Source of the DNA: Symbiodinium natans | Taxonomy: Eukaryota; Sar; Dinophyceae; Suessiales; Symbiodiniaceae | NCBI GenBank assembly: GCA_905221605.1 | Contig: CAJNDS010000038.1 | Span: forward strand, 1-64,000 | Length of the DNA stretch: 64,000 bases | Reading direction: 5' to 3' | Shown here: one piece after another, positions 30,691 to 42,300 of the stretch | Numbering within the stretch: position 1 is the first letter of the stretch | How the letters are laid out: every line of letters begins with the position of its first letter | Notes under the pieces: model-generated | What the model saw: only the letters and a program-made list of their open reading frames with translations | Told to the model about the DNA's origin: nothing | The model's database searches: none | Program-made: the position numbers and the translations under genes

Positions 30691-33014
30691 TGCTCCGAGA
30701 AGGCCGAGCTTTGCATGGCCTGGGGGCTCCGGGACTTCTCGGACCTTGTGAAGCTGGGCGATCGACTTGGAAGTGTTCAGGCAAGTCACATTCCGGGAGG
30801 TTCGAGAGCATAGCTGGCATAGCTGGCATAGCTGGCATAGCTGGCATAGCTGGCATAGCTGGCATAGCTGGCATAGCTGGCAGAGCTTGGATGGGCTTCA
30901 TCGCAGTAACGATTCCTGCAGGCGTCCGCAAGCGAGCTGCTGCGAGCTGGAGTGGCTTTCTCCCATCTGGGTGTGCTGCACCCTCCACTCTTTCAGGGCA
31001 TCGCCCAGGCCAAGCTTGCGTGCAATTCCTTATAGGATAACACGGCAGAAGTGGTAACATATCATTCGGTAACGTGGCAGAAGAGTCGCGGGCCTGACGT
31101 GGCCCCGACATGGACCCCTCCAGGCGCTCCTGCTTGCGTGGCCGGATCCTTTCTCCACATCCGATGCTGCGCATTTGGCGCAAGCAGCGGGCCTCAGATG
31201 TCTTGCTCAGCTTGCTCACGCAGCTCCCCAGCAGATGTTGAAAGAGACGGAAAAAATGGGGAAATGTTGAGACGTGGGACATTGATATGAGGTTTGAGGC
31301 ACTTTCAGGCCTTACAGGCGCTTCGCCAGGTTTTCGCAACGCAGCGGTTCCGCCACGCGAAGATCTTCGCGCAGATCGCCGTCTGCCTCCGCGGAGGCCT
31401 CGACTGGTGATCTGAAGAATCTCCGAAAGCTCAAGTCCTCTCAGTACTCTCACAAGCCCAAGCCCACCGCAGGCATGGACTCCATGCCGCTGATCTTCAT
31501 ATATAGAGCGCGCGAGTGGGCAGGGGAAATTGCTGCGTCCGTTGCTGTGCCTAAGGTCCAAAGAAGAAGCTCTCAGCCTTCTCTACTCGCATGCATTTCT
31601 ACGTCTATGGCCCTCGGAGCACAGCGACATGAGTGAGGAGATTCTTGCAGATGCCGTGCCCAGCTTCCAGAGATCTCTTCTCCATTTTGTCTCCAGGAGC
31701 TGTGGCAGGCCTTGGAAGAGCAGGCGTCACCGTCCCAACCGGCCACTCGTCCCCGAAAGCCGGCAGCTGAAAGCGAAGCGAAAGCCAGCCAAAACTATAG
31801 ACAGCTGCGACAGCTAAAAAAGCCAAGCGTTGCTGTCTGCTTCTAACATCTAACCGTGAATCTAGCCCGTTCTCTCTGCAGGAGGGGCTGCTCAAGCTGT
31901 GCCACGTCCAGTTTCTGGCCCAGCGTGACGAGGTGGCCTTGCCGAAGGCCCCCGGCATTTTCAAGTCGCTTTGAGAGCCGCTGTCGAACAGAGTGAAGAG
32001 AGAGTTATACGATGTTAAGACTCCATGGTGCGTCATGAGGTTCTTCATGTTACTTCATCTCCGATTGAAGGTCCTGGAGCTGCTGGAGAGAGCCTCCCCG
32101 CAGCTGTTGCAGCGACCTGTTCCCTGGCAACCCTCCCTGCGCCGACGAGTGCTGCTGATCCGGAGCGCCCTGCGGTACTTGCACCGCGAGGCGCGAGAGA
32201 TCGCCCCCGAGAGTCTCACGAATGATCTCACACGAACGGCCGTCGTTGCTGGTCTGTTGAAGGTTTCTCTGGGGTTTCTCTAACATTTCTGTGGGTTTCT
32301 GAGGCCTACACCACGCTGCCCAAAGACGTGCAGCAGATGTTCCGAAGAGCGCACCGCATGGAGCCCGACCCGCCACCCAAGTACACGGTGCTCTTCGTCC
32401 GGAAGCTGAGCCAGGCGGAGCGAAGTGAAAACGAAAGGTACTCACCGGGTCACAATCAGTACAATATCAGTACACAACGTTCCACACAACTAGTGCCCTC
32501 ATAGTGCATATCATAGTGCATATCAGAGTGCTTGTTTGAGCTGTTCTTTTTGAGCTGTTTTTCTTTGAGGCATTGACGAAGCTGAAGATCGGCCACGTGG
32601 CCAAGGCGGTCCGAGGGCCTTTCATCTTTGACATCGTGGAGCGTGATCGAAAGATCATCTACGAGTGCAACCACTTCGACCGCTTCTACATGAACTCGAC
32701 GGAAAAGATTGCGTCGATGCGTCTGCAGGAGCGATTTCGGGAACATTCATCCCTCCAAGCTCCACGCTCTCCAAACATTTTTCACGTCGAAGGTCGGAGG
32801 CTCCGCATCCAAAATGCGGTGTCAGACGTTCTCATCGTTCATGCCTTGTCTTCTGTTCTTTGTCCTTCTGTTCCATTCACCCGCTTGGCTTGGCTTTTGA
32901 ATCCCCCTCAGTTTTGGGGAGCCTGGGGTCCTTTCGGGGCCTCCGGAGGAGCGTGTGGTAAAGGCCATGGGCTACCGAGTCGTCCAGGTCCCGCACTGGC
33001 ACTGGCCCCTTTGA
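30690..33014 (+). CDS. RAP-domain protein gene (multi-exon)
   Basis: Approximate exons: 30690-30780 (AWGLRDFSDLVKLGDRLG), 30920-31015 (ELLRAGVAFSHLGVLHPPLF), 31140-31220, 31305-31410 (FQALQALRQVFATQRFRHAK), 31545-31670 (SKEEALSLLYSHAFLRLW), 31690-31850, 31880-31975 (EGLLKLCHVQFLAQRDE), 32070-32240 (VLELLERASPQLLQ), 32304-32435, 32570-32728 and 32949-33014. The last two exons form a RAP domain: GPFIFDIVERDRKIIYE, then MGYRVVQVPHWHWPL before TGA at 33012. RAP proteins, often with FAST-kinase-like helical repeats, bind RNA in mitochondria or plastids and are numerous in alveolates. The helical exons upstream fit this layout. The last intron (32729-32948) has GAGCG at both ends. The RAP end is solid; upstream exon limits and the true start are tentative. 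Confidence 0.65.
30808..30885. repeat. 9-bp tandem repeat AGCTGGCAT
   Basis: About eight copies of AGCTGGCAT, probably within an intron of the RAP gene, since it follows the GC-type exon end at about 30780. It creates GIA-repeat and PAM-repeat frames that are not genes. Confidence 0.85.
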
Positions 33015-33560
33015 CTTCAAGGAAAGTGCGGCATGTGAAGAGCACTTTTGATTGTTTACAAAGTCTCTGCTGTCCTCGTGTCAACGCTGCGCGTCGCAAG
33101 CCTCGGCCCGGCTCAGCGGCCCCCAAACCTCCCCCCCCCCCCCCCCCCCCAAAGCCCCAAACCTCCCGCCCCACCACCACCCCCCCCCCCCCCCCCACAC
33201 CCCCCCCCCCCCCCCCCCCCCCCAATCCTCCCAATCCCCCCGACCCCCCTCACCCTTCCCACACCGCACCCCCCTGCCCCCGAACCCGTACTTTCGTAGT
33301 GTCAAGCCGAGGAACGCGTGAATTACTCCGCTCTCATTGAACAAAAAGGGGGTTGGCAATGAGGGGATTGCTCCCAGCCACACGGCTAGGGGCGAGGCGA
33401 AGTTGTTATCCTTCCTTTCCCACGCCGTGTGGTTGTCCAGTTTAACGACACTTTTATTTCATGAGTTAATGCGGTTACTACGGTCATCATCGTGCTTTCG
33501 ACAACAAGTAATTCTTGCTGCGATGATTATGCATGAGTCATGAGTGTTCTTTCTGTTGTT
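33015..33560. other. Poly-C-rich spacer
   Basis: Long C runs at about 33124-33150 and 33180-33290 in a C/A-rich stretch downstream of the RAP gene. The proline-rich and glycine-rich frames here are low complexity. Confidence 0.7.
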
Positions 33561-33561
33561 G

Positions 33562-33702
33562 ATGGCGGACCGAAGTGGCACCATGGCCGATTTTTGGAAT
33601 GCATTTAGCAGACCTCGACCGAGGAACAAGATCAAGCACCGCCGTCAACGCATCGAGTACATCCGCATGTCCAGGCTGGGCGCCTTCGAGATTTCGTCCT
33701 GA
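33562..33702 (+). CDS. Small basic ORF or first exon, unrecognised
   Basis: ATG at 33562 opens 46 residues rich in Arg and Lys (MADRSGTMADFWNAFSRP, then RNKIKHRRQRIEYIRMSRLG), ending at TGA 33700. It reads like real protein in an area of low complexity, but I recognise no family. It could be a short gene or a first exon. Confidence 0.3.
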   Translation: MADRSGTMADFWNAFSRPRPRNKIKHRRQRIEYIRMSRLGAFEISS

Positions 33703-34935
33703 GTCATCGTCCAGTCACGAACTCCAGCTTTCAAGAGGGAGATGCTTGGGCAGGTACTACGCATTGAAAGATCGCCGGGAGCTGGCTCCTCGTGATGCGC
33801 CTGTGAGTGATCTAGCTGCCGCTCGGCCCTATCTTGGGCGCATTGCTTGGGGGTTTTAGGGTGCTATGCCCCAATCAGTGTGGCTTGTCTACTAGATTCC
33901 GGGGCTGCAGTTTTCATAGGAAAAAGCTCCGACCGCTTGTTCAGATTCAGGCGCGTGTGCAGGTTTTTGTATCAGAGAGCGCAGTTCAAAAAAGCATTGC
34001 TCATGAATCTAAATCCGTGCGAAGCGTTGATTTTGTTTCCACACGCAAACATGCCAAAACTCGAGGAAATCCACGTTCACACTTTTTCAAAAGCGAGCAT
34101 TCCAGAGCATGGGCATGTGCGCATCCAGAGTCTTTTCAACATGCTGACGTGCCCGTGCGTTGAGGGGTCAAAATTGAATTTCACGTTATTGCAGCGAAAG
34201 AAAGCAAAGAGCAACACGAGTGCACGAACAAGTCACAGGAGCAGTTTGTATTGTAGCAAAATGTGAACAGGCACTGGAGCATGTCAAAAGGTGTCCGGAT
34301 GCGCTCTTTCTTTTTTTTTTGTGTGTTTTTGATTTTAGGTTCAAAGTTTGGGCTTGCACTGTGTCGGTTTTGCTGCTTTGGGGACCTAGGTTCAAGGTTT
34401 AGGGTTTCGCTCTTTGGGGCTTTCTTCTTTGCTTAGGAAGGTCTGCCTAGGAGAAGAGCAAAGCAAGGGCCTTGAGTACATGGAGCCCGTACACTTAAGC
34501 TCTCGGGTAAAAGCAACACTACGTACTTGCGCCCTCCCTCCTCCCCTGAAAACACGGCAGCAACAGCGTGTCTAGGAGCGTCAATTCTGTGGCATCGCTC
34601 CTGTCAATGGTGAACGTCTGGTTGAGTGGTCCAAATCGAGCTCGCGCTTCGGTCCTCTGATTTCTTTGTGAGGCTTGCGTTTCGCGCGTAGCGAAAGGTA
34701 GCGTGACCACATGGCAGGGGTTCTTCTGGGGAGTTCACCTCTTAGGTGGCAAGAACTCTTCCGTCCTTCTTCATCGTTTTTTTTGCACAGGGAGGCTTTT
34801 CGTAGACTTTCCAATTTTGTGGCGCTCTCCCGCCTCCGTCCCGTGCAGGAAAGTGCTCTCTCTCGCTCTCTCTTTCTTTGTGTAAGTTGTGTTGTGTGCG
34901 AGATCGTGAAAAGCACGGGTTCCCATGGGCCAACA
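33703..34935. other. Spacer, no recognised gene
   Basis: A + strand frame of 139 codons (33847-34266) is open but has no recognisable motif and begins without ATG. A lone CAAGGTTTAGGGTTT telomere-like word occurs near 34393. Confidence 0.4.
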
Positions 34936-35076
34936 ATGCAGCCGAAGGAGAACGAGCTCGACTACTTGGGTGAGTACTTCTTCAAGAAGGACATGCCATC
35001 GTCACCCTGGTCCTGGTTCCAGCCACGCTACGATGCTAGCTGCGTGCACGCACTATTTGCAACACAGGGCACATGA
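34936..35076 (+). CDS. Possible short exon/ORF, unrecognised
   Basis: ATG at 34936 begins MQPKENELDYLGEYFFKKD and continues for 46 residues to TGA at 35074. The opening is charged and protein-like. It could be the first exon of the downstream EF-hand gene, but I see no link. Confidence 0.3.
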   Translation: MQPKENELDYLGEYFFKKDMPSSPWSWFQPRYDASCVHALFATQGT

Positions 35077-35159
35077 GGATGTTGTTCACGTGCTTTACAA
35101 CCGTTTGCCCAGGCAGTACTTTATGCGTGTGTGCAGGCGTGTGTGCAGGCGCATGTGCG

Positions 35160-35162
35160 CGT

Positions 35163-35221
<59 letters not shown>

Positions 35222-35304
35222 TGTGTGTGTGTGGTGTGTGTTGTGTGTGTGTGCGTGCGTGCGTGCGTGAGTGCGTGCGTGCGTGTGTGCGTGTGTGCGT
35301 GCGT

Positions 35305-35369
<65 letters not shown>

Positions 35370-35460
35370 AGGGCGTGCCTGGACCCGCGCGCGCGCGCGC
35401 GCGCGCGCGCGCGCACGCGCTTGCGCGCTCGCTTGCGCGCTCGCTTGCGCGCTCGCGCAT
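35160..35460. repeat. (GT)n / (GC)n compound microsatellite
   Basis: (GT)n at about 35168-35245, a GTGC-rich middle, (GT)n at about 35306-35362, then (GC)n at 35387-35412 followed by GCTTGCGCGCTC repeats. Long Cys/Val and His/Thr frames on both strands come from this tract. Confidence 0.95.
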
Positions 35461-35769
35461 GCGTTTGTGTACATCTGAGGCAAGCGCATACCCGAGCCTC
35501 GGACTGGAACGCTGTAGCCTTTGGCACCAAAACAGCCGGGTACCAGCATGAGCCCGAGCAAGTTTTGCATTCATACCCGTCGCTCCGATTGCATAGCTGT
35601 ATGACAGCGGTTTGACTCATTCTGGCAGCGACTTGCCTCAAAGGTCTGCCTCGTAGAAGCGAGCAGGTTTTGCCACTGTAGAATGCTCCAATGCGAGGTC
35701 TTGCGACGGTGAAACCTCTGAGCCTGCAGGGCTTCTGCAACTTACAAGTGCACAGCATGGGCAGCTCTC

Positions 35770-35902
35770 TGGATGACCTTGTGTCCCAGTCTCCCAAACA
35801 TGCCAAGACCAAAGTGGTGCCAAGCATTCTTGAACCTTCGACGCCTTAGATGCAGATGGCGACGGGAAAGTGGAGAAGGATAATTTCATAAAGCAAGTTT
35901 GA
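35770..35902 (+). CDS. EF-hand exon of a calcium-binding protein
   Basis: At 35837-35899 the + strand reads FDALDADGDGKVEKDNFIKQ, a canonical EF-hand loop: Asp at positions 1, 3 and 5 and Gly at 6, with Asn rather than Glu at position 12, followed by a helical tail and TGA at 35900. Just upstream, in a different frame, is HAKTKVVPSIL, which could be the preceding exon or the same exon after a frameshift. Only one EF-hand is visible, so this is a partial gene. The partner protein and function are unknown. Confidence 0.5.
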
Positions 35903-35920
35903 ATCCTACATTGACGCATA

Positions 35921-36391
35921 TTGACGCGCTTTGGTGATTGGCAATGGAGGAGCCGAGTCCCTCGCTGCAGTGCAGTGAATGAAAGGGGAGAGGAGGGATC
36001 TACGGAACTTACCGGAAGAGGACGCCCAGCGGAGGCAGAAGAGCATGAGGGCGCTGCCGAGATAGAGGCAGAGCTCACGCAGGCAGTGGAGGCAGCCGGT
36101 GAAGAAGTGGGCCGCAAACCAGGTGCTGAAGATACAAAATACGACATGTGGGAGCCGCAATTTTCCAGCCACAGCTTGTGCCAAAACTCCTTGGAGCAGA
36201 TACCTGGGGACTTGAACAATCTGGCTTCGTTTGTTCAGGCTGCCATGGAGCGGAGGAATCAGTTGGGGTTTGCTGGGGAGCATATCAGCAAAGTCAGGGG
36301 CGCGCGAAGAAACAATGGAGACGCCCTAGCATCTTTCCCCTCCCCAAATAATAGTGACTCGGGGGCGGGAACTCTTGGGCTGATGGCTTGA
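35921..36391 (+). CDS. Acidic open frame, possible exon
   Basis: A 156-codon open frame without a leading ATG. It contains an acidic stretch (AEAEEHEGAAEIEAELTQAV) and then a hydrophobic/charged tail (LEQIPGDLNNLASFVQAAME). It follows the EF-hand exon and could belong to the same gene. No domain is recognised. Confidence 0.3.
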   Translation: MTRFGDWQWRSRVPRCSAVNERGEEGSTELTGRGRPAEAEEHEGAAEIEAELTQAVEAAGEEVGRKPGAEDTKYDMWEPQFSSHSLCQNSLEQIPGDLNNLASFVQAAMERRNQLGFAGEHISKVRGARRNNGDALASFPSPNNSDSGAGTLGLMA

Positions 36392-37859
36392 TTCTTAAGC
36401 CTTACTCGCAGAACCCTATGCCTGCCGAAGGTTTATGATCAAACCTTATTCGCTTAAGATTTAGTGAATAAGATTCTAAGGTTTAGGGGAACAAGGAGGC
36501 AACCTTTCGCTTAGAAGCAATCGAGGCGAGTAAGAATATTGTTGTGATGCTGCTTGAATCTGCGGCTCGGGGGCATAACAAAACGACTGTTGGAGGGGGG
36601 GCACCTTAACATCCAAGACCCCCCCGGCCCTCCCCGAAAGTCCCAAAGATTGATATTGTAAACGCCCAGCCTTCTGATAAACACGGACTTCGTGTTTACA
36701 ACTTCGCGCTTACAAGTTCTAAGATTCTAAGCATCTTGGCTTCATCTGGTACGCCCGTGCAAGATGCTACTGTATGTAGAAGGGCCTGCCATGAGAACTA
36801 CGAAACCTTCAAAGCACCCAAGCCAAAGGTTTCGACATAGAAATGTGGTACGTAAAAACCCCATGGCGGGCCCTTTTGAAATACTATTATGATCATGATT
36901 ATCCTCCCCCTGAAATACGAATAATGGAGTGAGAGACCATGCCCCCCCCCGACCCCCCGACCACACACAGGCAAGGTAAACCAAGAACATGTTGGGTTTG
37001 CATGTAGTTTTATACAAGCCGAAAGGAGCCACTGTCAGCGACGAAGAAGAAAAACCCGCAGAAAACCCGAGTAAAACTGGTCCGGCAGACCAGGAAAAAA
37101 GACGAGACAAAGTACCGCAAAGGGCCAAAGAAAGTGCGAAACAAGACCCAAGAAAAGAAGTGTGAGGAACATCGGAAAACGATGCTGAAAGCCGCTGCCT
37201 TTGTACAGCTCTCGCTTGCTTTCTTGCTCGGCCTTGTACTCTCTCACGAGCAGTAGGGTTTTTGTTGCATCGCCCTCAGAAGTAGGAACGCGCTCAACTT
37301 GACCAGCAAAATCTCTCCGTTGCGTGTACCCTTTCTCCAATTGCTTTGAGCTGGGCATATATACATCGAGTCTTATGTCAGAAGGTTTTCCAGAGGAGCT
37401 GTGCCTCTTCACCTTTGACTGCGCGGACGAGTGTGCCTGCACAGTTACTTGCATTCCCAATCCAATGGTCACCAGAGAAACCGTTTCAAAACGTTATATC
37501 AACGCTGCGCTCTTCGACCGCCTCGCCTCGGCTTATGACGGGGCATGGAGCGCCCAAGACTGGCCCAAGTCTCTATCCGTTGCCAAACGTGGCAAGCTCT
37601 TAAGTGCTTGTACTTGTTGTTGACGATACCAACTCGAGTTGTAGGCTTCACCCAAGCTGCCCAAGCTTTGGCAACAGCTCCGCTCGTCCACGCGTGACAA
37701 GCCCATGGGCTTTGGGCTTTGGATGCATAAGTGCTGCATAAACGCCATTACCCAAAGCCTTGCCCAGGCCTTAGCTCTGCTTCTCTGAGGCATCTGGGCA
37801 GTTTTTGGTTCCAGGTAGTAGAGCGGACATCCATTTCTACTCTTCAGTTTACTTCTAAC
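36392..37859. other. Spacer upstream of flavodoxin
   Basis: I recognise no gene. A small ORF at 36989-37165 (58 residues, charged end with DEEEKPAENPSKTG) may be chance. I could not identify a convincing promoter or spliced-leader relic before the flavodoxin start. Confidence 0.4.
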
Positions 37860-38531
37860 ATGGCCAAAGCCCCGCGTTTCGCTGTGTTCTCGCTCGTTGC
37901 AGCCTTCGCTCTGCTGCGGTGGTCGGCACCTTCCTTCGCCGGGGCCCGAGGGCCAAAGGTCTCCTTCCAGAGTGCTCTGCAGCAGAAACTGAAGGTCTTC
38001 GGTAGGCAGAATTCCTGCACTGCACGTGCTGCTGTGGGAATCTTCTATGCAACGCAAACGGGCAACACCGAAACGGTTGCTTCCAAGTTGGCGGAAGCTA
38101 CAGGTTTGGAAGCGTCGGATTATGATGGAGAGGACTTCTCTGATCTGGATGGAGTGATCGCGGGTTGCCCTACGTGGAACACAGGAGCAGATGAGTACCG
38201 CTCCGGAACCACCTGGGATGATTATCTTGACACGATCAAGGAGTACGACCTCAAAGGGAAGGTTGTGGCTGTTTTTGGCTGCGGTGACTCTCAGAGCTAT
38301 GCAGACAACTTCTGTGATGGCCTTGAGGAGCTTCACAACGCTTTCCAAGCTGCAGGTGCCAAGATGGTCGGCTACGTGGATGAAACTGGCTACTCTTACG
38401 GAGAGTCCAAGAGCGTGAAAGATGGCAAGTTTTTGGGACTCCCTCTTGATGAAGACAACGAAGATGACCAGACCGATGACCGCATTGCAGCTTGGGTGGA
38501 GCAGCTGAAGGGCGAGGGCATGCCTCTGTAA
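37860..38531 (+). CDS. Plastid-targeted flavodoxin, intronless
   Basis: 223 residues from ATG at 37860 to TAA at 38529. Flavodoxin is the FMN electron carrier that replaces ferredoxin after photosystem I under iron limitation. The mature part begins near residue 60: AAVGIFYATQTGNTET holds the phosphate-binding TQTGNT loop, then CPTWNTGADEYRSG and VFGCGDSQSYADNFCDGL are the two FMN-binding loops of a long-chain flavodoxin, and the end is IAAWVEQLKGEG. The first 55-60 residues begin with a hydrophobic stretch (FAVFSLVAAFALLRW) followed by a region rich in Ala, Lys and Arg, fitting a signal plus transit peptide for the secondary plastid. The frame is open upstream, but this is the first ATG before the leader and gives a normal targeting sequence. 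No intron is present, unlike the other large genes here. Confidence 0.95.
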   Translation: MAKAPRFAVFSLVAAFALLRWSAPSFAGARGPKVSFQSALQQKLKVFGRQNSCTARAAVGIFYATQTGNTETVASKLAEATGLEASDYDGEDFSDLDGVIAGCPTWNTGADEYRSGTTWDDYLDTIKEYDLKGKVVAVFGCGDSQSYADNFCDGLEELHNAFQAAGAKMVGYVDETGYSYGESKSVKDGKFLGLPLDEDNEDDQTDDRIAAWVEQLKGEGMPL

Positions 38532-38835
38532 AAAAGAAGATCTTGCAGGCTTGATGCTTTTGCCGGCCGGCAAAAGCTGCCTGCAAATAGGTTCTATTGT
38601 ACAGCGACGGAGCCATTAGCCGCAATCGCTTTGACCAAACTTGTACAGATTTGTAACAAGAGCGTCGAACAGGACGACTCTTGGATACCAAGAAGTTGAA
38701 CTTGTAACAGGGTTGCGCATAGGCTGGGCCGAGTCGAACTGCCAGCGACCTCTGATGCTTTCAGCAGCATGCAAAAAGGGAATAAAGCAAAACAACAACA
38801 ATAACAACAACAATACAAATACTAATCATACCAAC
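38532..38835. other. Flavodoxin downstream region
   Basis: No gene is visible. An (AAC)n-like stretch (38790-38835) leads into the AGT microsatellite. Confidence 0.5.
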
Positions 38836-38840
38836 AATAT

Positions 38841-38841
38841 T

Positions 38842-38895
<54 letters not shown>

Positions 38896-38935
38896 CAGTA
38901 GTAGCAGTAGTAGTAGTAGTAGTAGAAGGAGAAGC

Positions 38936-38991
<56 letters not shown>

Positions 38992-39065
38992 CAGTAGTAG
39001 TAGTAGGAGGAGAAGGAGAAGGAGAAGGAGAAGGAGGAGGAGGAGCAGTAGCAGTAGCAGTAGTT
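38841..39065. repeat. (AGT)n microsatellite with AGG/AGC variants
   Basis: About 225 bp of TAGTAG repeat interrupted by GCAGTAG and GGAGAA blocks. The poly-Thr and poly-Tyr frames on the minus strand are artefacts. Confidence 0.95.
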
Positions 39066-39198
39066 GGCAGGCAATTTTTCAGATCTGCTTCCGCATGCAG
39101 TTTCTTGCACGGGGGAACCCTTCCTTGCACGCCGCAGCTTTGTGCCCATCACGGATGCTGTGCGCACTGAGCGAGCCCATCTCCAGGACGTGGCGGGC

Positions 39199-39300
39199 TT
39201 AGCGGTATCCGAAACCCTCAGCGCAGCGAAGCTCCCATAGCCCTTCCACCAGGAGCCGCTGCATCACTCGCATATGCTCCCCGTGGGAGGCGCCCAGATC
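39199..39300 (-). CDS. Possible terminal exon on the minus strand
   Basis: Reading minus from an AG acceptor near 39300, the frame gives DLGASHGEHMRVMQRLLVEG and LWELRCAEGFGYR, then TAA at 39199. It has good protein character but no recognised family and no other exon found. It would be the only minus-strand exon between 28 and 62 kb, so treat it with caution. Confidence 0.3.
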   Translation of the reverse strand, partial: DLGASHGEHMRVMQRLLVEGLWELRCAEGFGYR

Positions 39301-42300
39301 TGGGTAAGCTTGAGGGTTTCGGGTGGAGGGCGGGGTTTTTCTTCTTTGTTGATACATTTTCTGGCTTTTGCTGCCCAGGAAAATCTCCATTCCCTCCATA
39401 TTTTGATAAGGTTCATGCAACTTTTGGTTGCGTTTTTTCCTGGGAAAACACCTCTATTCCCGTGCGCTTCGAGAGGAAATCGTTCCTTCCGTGGGTTTTG
39501 TCGAAGGAAGGAAGGAAAGAAAGAAATACATAGCTGAATAAAGAAAGAAAGAAAGAAAGAGGGAACTGCGGAGAGAGGGAGAGAGAGAGCGAGAGAGCGA
39601 GAGACAGGCAGAGCACAGAAAGCAAAGACATCACGCAAGAATAGCAAGCAAAAAAGCGATACAACAAAGATGTGTAGAATATAATATTATAGATTGTGCA
39701 TCATGTATCTTATGTTACAAAACTATTTTTTGTGTTTTTATAAGTTATGTATGTATCCCCCATTGATCGACACTTTTCCCTGTTTCATTCTTCTCGAGGC
39801 CAAAGAGACTGAGAAGAGTTTGTTTGGTTCTTAAAGGGAGAGTCCCTATAAAGGCTACATCATATTGGCCAAGTCTACAGTGGGGGAGGGGGGGGCCGGG
39901 GGGGATGTAACATTTAAGTCCCTAAAAGGATGCAAGGCCTGCAGCCTTCTGTTTTCACAGGGTTCGCGGTCCGAGGTCGAGTTGAGCGCTGCTTTCTTGC
40001 AGCCTCGACCGTAACCTTTCGACGACAGCACCCTATGAGCAGAGTGATAGCGGAATGCATGCTTCCTGCTGCCTAAACCCTCTCTCTGTAAATCTTAAGA
40101 GAGAGATTGCAATCAAGGGAACAAGATTTTGGGTTCCGACTCTTTACCTCAGGATTTAGCGACAAGATTTACGGTGTAGGGCGTTTTTTTTTTCCCCCAC
40201 GGATTTCATGGCTTTCCGAGGGGCTCTTCTCTTTTAGGATTTGAGGACTCTAGGGCTTAGGGAGTAGAACTTCGATTTGGGGATCCTGCGCTTTAGGGTG
40301 TTGTGGGATTTAGGGAATAGGGTTCTTTTCTTTAAGGTTTAGGGTTTTTTTCTTTTGGAATTAAGGACCACCCATGGCTTGCGCAATAAGATTTTGGGAA
40401 TAAGATTAAGTGAATACGGTTTAGGGAACAAGACTTTGGGATCCCGCTCTTTAGGGTGTAGCGAAAAGGGTTTAGGAAATAGGGTTTGTTGTTCAGGCAG
40501 GGGCCCTCCTATTGAGGATTGAAGGATGACCCTCTTTAGGGCTTAGGGAACAGGACTTAGGGAATAAGATCTCGGGCAAACGTTTAGGGATCCCGCTCTT
40601 TAGGATTTAGCGAAAGCGCTTACAGGATCCTATTGCAATGTAAAGGGAATAGAGGTTTTTTCTTCGGGAAAACCAAGGAAACAGAGCCAAAATTAGTAAG
40701 GACCCGAGGGAAATCAACAATAAATCCCCCAAATAAAATAAGTTACTCCAATATGCTCCCGTTTAGGGTTGTTGCTAAATATATTATTCTCACAATAGAA
40801 CAGAATACGTCTACATAGCAATGTTGTGATGTAGTAGGGTTTTCTAGGTCCCTGTTTTCGTACGGTCGTGGGTTTAGGGTTTAGGGTGTTCTTAGAATTC
40901 TGGATTTAGGCTCCGGGTATAAACTCTAGACCCCACAGCCGCGTTTCGCGCCAGGTCCGGTGGTGCACTCCCTCGCATCAAGGAAGGCTGGCTTAGCCGA
41001 AGCCCAACCCCCGAAAGCCCCTAAACCCCAGACTCCGCAACCTCAAAAAAGCCCTGAAGCCCTCCACCCCGGAAGATTCGGACCCCGGCAGGTCGGCGAC
41101 ACTCTGCCCGAATCGTCTTTGCTGGCCAGCGGAAGGCAGGTTTTTTGGGGGCTCAGAGGAGACCCCCACGAGCCTGAAGCGCTGAACTTGAAGCTCTGAA
41201 TGGTGGAGGGGGATTCGGGTCTCGGGGCATAGGGTTTCCTTTAGATGTCGTGGTAGGTGTGATGGCTCGATATGTTCTGGTATCTTCGGACGCACAGCCC
41301 CCCCCCCCCCCCCACACCCTCTTGTCCGCAAAGGCCACCTCTGCTTGAGCACCTGAACACTGAACTCCAAACTTAGCCAAACTTTAAACCGTAGACTAGA
41401 CCCTGATCCCTAAGCCAACGGTTGGGCACCCTATTCTGCCAGGTCTTCTTCCGCATGTTCTGTCCCAGCATGGTGCCTTTGCAGCATGGGCCCCAATGCA
41501 CAGGGCCGAGGGTGTGGGACTCGGGGTTCAGAGTCTAGGGGGTTTGGGGGTGTTCAGGGGGTTTAGGGGTTTGGAGCTCTAGCCTGGGCAAAGCACCGTG
41601 CAAAACTTGGGCCCAAATGCCCCGGATTCGGATGTAGCACCCAGGGTTCGGGCCTCAGGCTTTGTAGGATTTAAGAATTTGGGTGGATTCAGGGTGCGGG
41701 GTTTTTGACTTCGAACAGTGCACCCCTTGCCAGCAAGCCCACACCAGGGTTTAGGGGCGAGGGCTTCGGGTTTGGAGCGAGCTATTTGGTGCAGGGTTTG
41801 GTGCTGAAAGTTCCGGTTGGCTGGGGGGTGAAGCGGACCCCAAACCCTGAAGACTCGAAAGACCCTAAAGACCCTAAACCCTGACGACGCAATTTCCAGA
41901 GGGCTGCATGCAATTTGTACCGCGCAGCGGTCGATCCAACTGGTGAGTCGTTCTCAGAAAAACCTTGAGTAGCATACATTCCTCTCTCCACTAAATAAGC
42001 CCCTTAAGCTTCTAAACCCTAAAAAACCCTAAAAACCCTACCTTCTAAGCCCTTCGAAAGACCCTGAAAACCCTGAGAAGCCCCCCCTTAAAACCCCCCA
42101 GAGGAGTGTAACGTGTGACACGTGTCCTAGTCCCTTGGAGGCTCCCGACGCCGCAAGATGCCCAGAGCCAGATCGACCAGCTCCAGAAGCAGCTCCTGCA
42201 GCCCCTCGGGACCCAAAGAATCCTAATCCTTTTTGCTTCGTTCTATTTTTTAGTTTTTCGGAGCTCCTCTGTGTTTATGTTGTTTTGTTGTTTTCTCACC

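Noticed and set aside
30356-31561. 401-codon minus-strand open frame
   Set aside because: It is kept open by a GA-rich microsatellite (Arg/Glu repeats) and the 9-bp AGCTGGCAT array (Pro-Ala-Met repeats); the convincing RAP-gene exons are on the opposite strand.
33080-33383. Proline-rich and glycine-rich frames over the C runs
   Set aside because: All frames of a poly-C tract stay open; composition alone explains them.
35036-35827. 263-codon minus-strand frame with His/Thr repeats
   Set aside because: Product of the (GT)n/(GC)n microsatellite; no domain on either side.
37825-37860. Possible spliced-leader relic before the flavodoxin start
   Set aside because: Only CCATTT aligns; the diagnostic TTTGGCTCAAG end is absent.
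38822-39167. Poly-Thr and poly-Tyr minus-strand frames
   Set aside because: Artefacts of the AGT microsatellite.
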